64,000 nt of DNA from Rhodoblastus acidophilus. GTDB lineage: Bacteria; Pseudomonadota; Alphaproteobacteria; Rhizobiales; Beijerinckiaceae. Location of the stretch: NCBI RefSeq assembly GCF_900187365.1, contig NZ_FYDG01000001.1, positions 744,001 through 808,000 of the forward strand, in the 5' to 3' direction. Made by a program: the position numbers and the translations under genes. Under the pieces are notes generated by a model, which searched no databases, was not told where the DNA came from, and saw only the letters and a program-made list of their open reading frames with translations. Every line of letters starts with the position of its first letter. Within the stretch, counting starts at the first letter, position 1. This document shows, one piece after another, positions 62,524 through 64,000 of this stretch.

Positions 62524-63242
62524 CGTCCCGCCGGAACGACCATGCTCTGGCTGAAGCAGCCGCGCCGAACCACTTCTGGACACGCGACGAAATCGCGCAA
62601 GTCCTTCGACAGGCAGATACGGACTTCGGCCAACGCGCCGCGCGGACAGGTGACGGCCATCATGCCGGGCCGCAGGCGCGGGTTGGCGGCGACGAAGGCG
62701 CGCTGCACGTCGAGCGGCGCGAGCGTGAGAGATTGGCGCACGTCCTTCAACTCGGGCGGAATCGTCACGGCGTCGCGGGCGGCGCGCACATCGGCGAAAT
62801 AGCCGCTCGGGCTTTTGCCGGAACAGGCGCCATGGGCGCGCCATTCGTGCCGCGCCAGCCCCTCGTCGGGATAGAGATCGCCCAAGCCGGCCAGAACGCC
62901 CGAGGGCAAGCCGCCGCCATCGCAGGGCGGCGCGGCGCCCCTGGCGTATTGCTGCCAGAGGCCATGAACGACGAAGCCGGGATTGGCCCCCGGCGCACAT
63001 TGCCGCCGCGACCGCTCCGCGCCGCCATTGGCGCAGAACGACGGCGACCACGACAGCGCCAGAAGGTAATAGTCGAAATCGCCCGACGGCGCGGTTCCCC
63101 GCGGCCGAAAACGGCCGGCGTCGTCCGGCGCGCTGGCGCGGGAAGAAGCGGCCGGGCGCTGGTCGGCGCAATTGTCGAGAATGCAGTCGCTGGCGAAGGC
63201 CGGCGTCGCGGCCAGCAAAGCCGCCGCGACCCAAAGCTTCAT
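62520..63242 (-). CDS. RNase T2 family ribonuclease
   Basis: The 240-residue product has a signal peptide (MKLWVAAALLAATPAFA) and the T2 motifs: CAS I in FVVHGLWQQ and CAS II in HEWRAHGACS, including both catalytic His. Several Cys pairs are present (DCILDNCADQ, then VACPEVVRRGC). It would cut RNA in the periplasm via a 2',3'-cyclic intermediate. It is translationally coupled to rlmJ (overlap of four bases) and lies one base after a small secreted protein gene. Confidence 0.93.
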   Translation of the reverse strand: MKLWVAAALLAATPAFASDCILDNCADQRPAASSRASAPDDAGRFRPRGTAPSGDFDYYLLALSWSPSFCANGGAERSRRQCAPGANPGFVVHGLWQQYARGAAPPCDGGGLPSGVLAGLGDLYPDEGLARHEWRAHGACSGKSPSGYFADVRAARDAVTIPPELKDVRQSLTLAPLDVQRAFVAANPRLRPGMMAVTCPRGALAEVRICLSKDLRDFVACPEVVRRGCFSQSMVVPAGR

Positions 63243-63243
63243 G

Positions 63244-63711
63244 TCAGCGCACCGCGCCCGAGCAATGCGGCGGATAGGCGCGCGCCTTGTCCTCGCCGAC
63301 GGCGCAGAATTCCACTCCGGGTCCGAAGCCGACGAAGCCGCCGCGCTCGATGATGTTGTACTTCACCTCGCGGGGCCGCCCATCGTTGAACAGGGCCTTG
63401 ACCTCGCAATAGCGGCGCGGAATGAACTCTTCGCCGTGCTTGCGATAACCCAGTTCGCCGACCTGTTCGAAGGCGACGATCGAAAGATCGTTGTCGCCGA
63501 ACCAGAACTGCTTGGAGTCGAACTGGTCCTTGATGGCGCCGAGAATGCCGAAATCGTCGCAGGACGGAAGATCGCCGCTATACGGGATCGCACGATCCTC
63601 GGCGGGAAACGTATGGGGCGCGGAAGCGCCGGCCGCCAGGACGACGCCCGAACCGGCCAAAGTGAGAAAACCGAATGTGGCCGCAGCAAGAGCGGAACGC
63701 GAAAGAAGCAT
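63244..63711 (-). CDS. conserved secreted protein beside RNase T2
   Basis: The product has 155 residues with a signal peptide (MLLSRSALAAATFGFLTLAGSGVVLAA cut before ASAPHT) and cysteines in DLPSCDDFG, RRYCEVKA, EFCAVGED and PHCSGAVR (two disulfides are possible). I recognise no fold. Its stop is one base from the RNase T2 ATG and the same operon contains rlmJ, so it may assist secretion or activity of the RNase. This is inference. Confidence 0.7.
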   Translation of the reverse strand: MLLSRSALAAATFGFLTLAGSGVVLAAGASAPHTFPAEDRAIPYSGDLPSCDDFGILGAIKDQFDSKQFWFGDNDLSIVAFEQVGELGYRKHGEEFIPRRYCEVKALFNDGRPREVKYNIIERGGFVGFGPGVEFCAVGEDKARAYPPHCSGAVR

Positions 63712-63784
63712 GGGAATCCCCGATTGCCAATCGCGGCTGACGATGCGCGAAACGGCCGCGCAGCGTCAAGGCTTTTCTCGGCGG

Positions 63785-64000
63785 CTAACGCGCGGGCGAA
63801 ACGCCGGCGCGGGCGACGCCACGCGGCGCCGTCACGGCGAGCAGCCGCTGCTCGATGACGATCCGCGCCAGCAGCAGCGCGCATTTGGCGTAGCGGCCCG
63901 CCAACCGGCGCGGGTTGGAGGCCGCGCGCCACAGCCATTCCAGCCCGAGGCGCCGCATCGCCCGCGGCGCCCGCTTCTGCGCGCCGACGATGAAGTCCAC
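63785..64000 (-). CDS. WecG/TagA/CpsF-type glycosyltransferase, C-terminal part
   Basis: The last 71 residues of a larger gene cut by the window edge: DFIVGAQKRAPRAMRRLGLE then WLWRAASNPRRLAGRYAKCA, the tell-tale C-terminus of GT26 (WecG/TagA/CpsF) enzymes, followed by a short tail. The N-terminus is outside the window. GT26 enzymes add N-acetylmannosaminuronate-type or other sugars to polyprenyl-linked intermediates. The gap of 73 bases before the neighbouring secreted-protein gene (same strand) allows co-transcription. Confidence 0.8.
   Translation of the reverse strand: MDFIVGAQKRAPRAMRRLGLEWLWRAASNPRRLAGRYAKCALLLARIVIEQRLLAVTAPRGVARAGVSPAR

Noticed and set aside
1-64000. tRNA, rRNA and CRISPR arrays
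   Set aside because: I scanned by eye for T-loop sequences, rRNA landmarks and regular repeats in the intergenic gaps and saw none; a tRNAscan and a repeat finder would settle it.

Overview
The window looks like the chromosome of an alphaproteobacterium of the Rhizobiales (Hyphomicrobiales). It is GC-rich with heavy codon bias. It carries a SufT-containing suf operon, an NrtR-like NUDIX regulator, an Omp25/31-type outer-membrane barrel, a perfect CtrA-type box, and palindromic repeats of the kind common in Bradyrhizobium, Beijerinckiaceae and Methylocystaceae genomes. The family placement is inference. I saw no tRNA, rRNA, CRISPR array, prophage or intact insertion sequence. Most of the window is core chromosome, with some accessory envelope and glycan genes.

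Region by region. 0-13 kb holds the translation-associated ATPase YchF, a YchJ-type SEC-C protein, a degenerate phytochrome-like sensor fused to a receiver domain, an NrtR-like regulator with an HD nucleotidase and Tag glycosylase, YgfZ, a dihydroorotase-like protein, an isochorismatase preceded by a possible micro-ORF, and PBP1A. 13-21 kb holds an outer-membrane barrel, an AT-rich gap, a chemoreceptor, and an ethanolamine operon (eat-eutB-eutC plus an AraC-type regulator) with no microcompartment genes. 21-33 kb holds dnaN, a single-domain response regulator behind a CtrA box, xseB, pirin, ispE, a small-RNA candidate with promoter and terminator, and several secreted envelope enzymes (acid phosphatase, MltB-type transglycosylase, MuiA family).

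33-40 kb is the Fe-S assembly operon, transcribed leftward as iscS-like, sufB, sufC, sufD, sufS, sufT. It is followed by a decayed methyltransferase gene at the end where sufA is often found. 42-48 kb is a glycan locus: two paralogous composite glycosyltransferases (GT4-like plus GT2) flank an opposite-strand DUF4422-GT8 fusion. 49-57 kb holds an L,D-transpeptidase lipoprotein, an amidase, a MarR regulator and a 1349-residue membrane NRPS of the Pls/PosA type (adenylation, carrier, then a membrane domain with repeated hexapeptide-like segments). 57-64 kb holds an SDR, a prephenate-dehydrogenase-like protein, a CorC/HlyC protein, a GST, a cold-shock protein, RlmJ, an RNase T2, and the end of a WecG/TagA-type glycosyltransferase cut by the window edge.

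Common themes are cell-envelope building (PBP1A, MltB, L,D-transpeptidase, composite glycosyltransferases, Pls-type synthetase), Fe-S cluster supply (suf genes, with YgfZ as a folate-dependent partner) and amine catabolism. Three non-coding items stand out. One is the anti-Shine-Dalgarno small RNA at about 28.3-28.4 kb. The second is the CtrA box at 22.51 kb. The third is a set of palindromic elements placed in convergent intergenic gaps.
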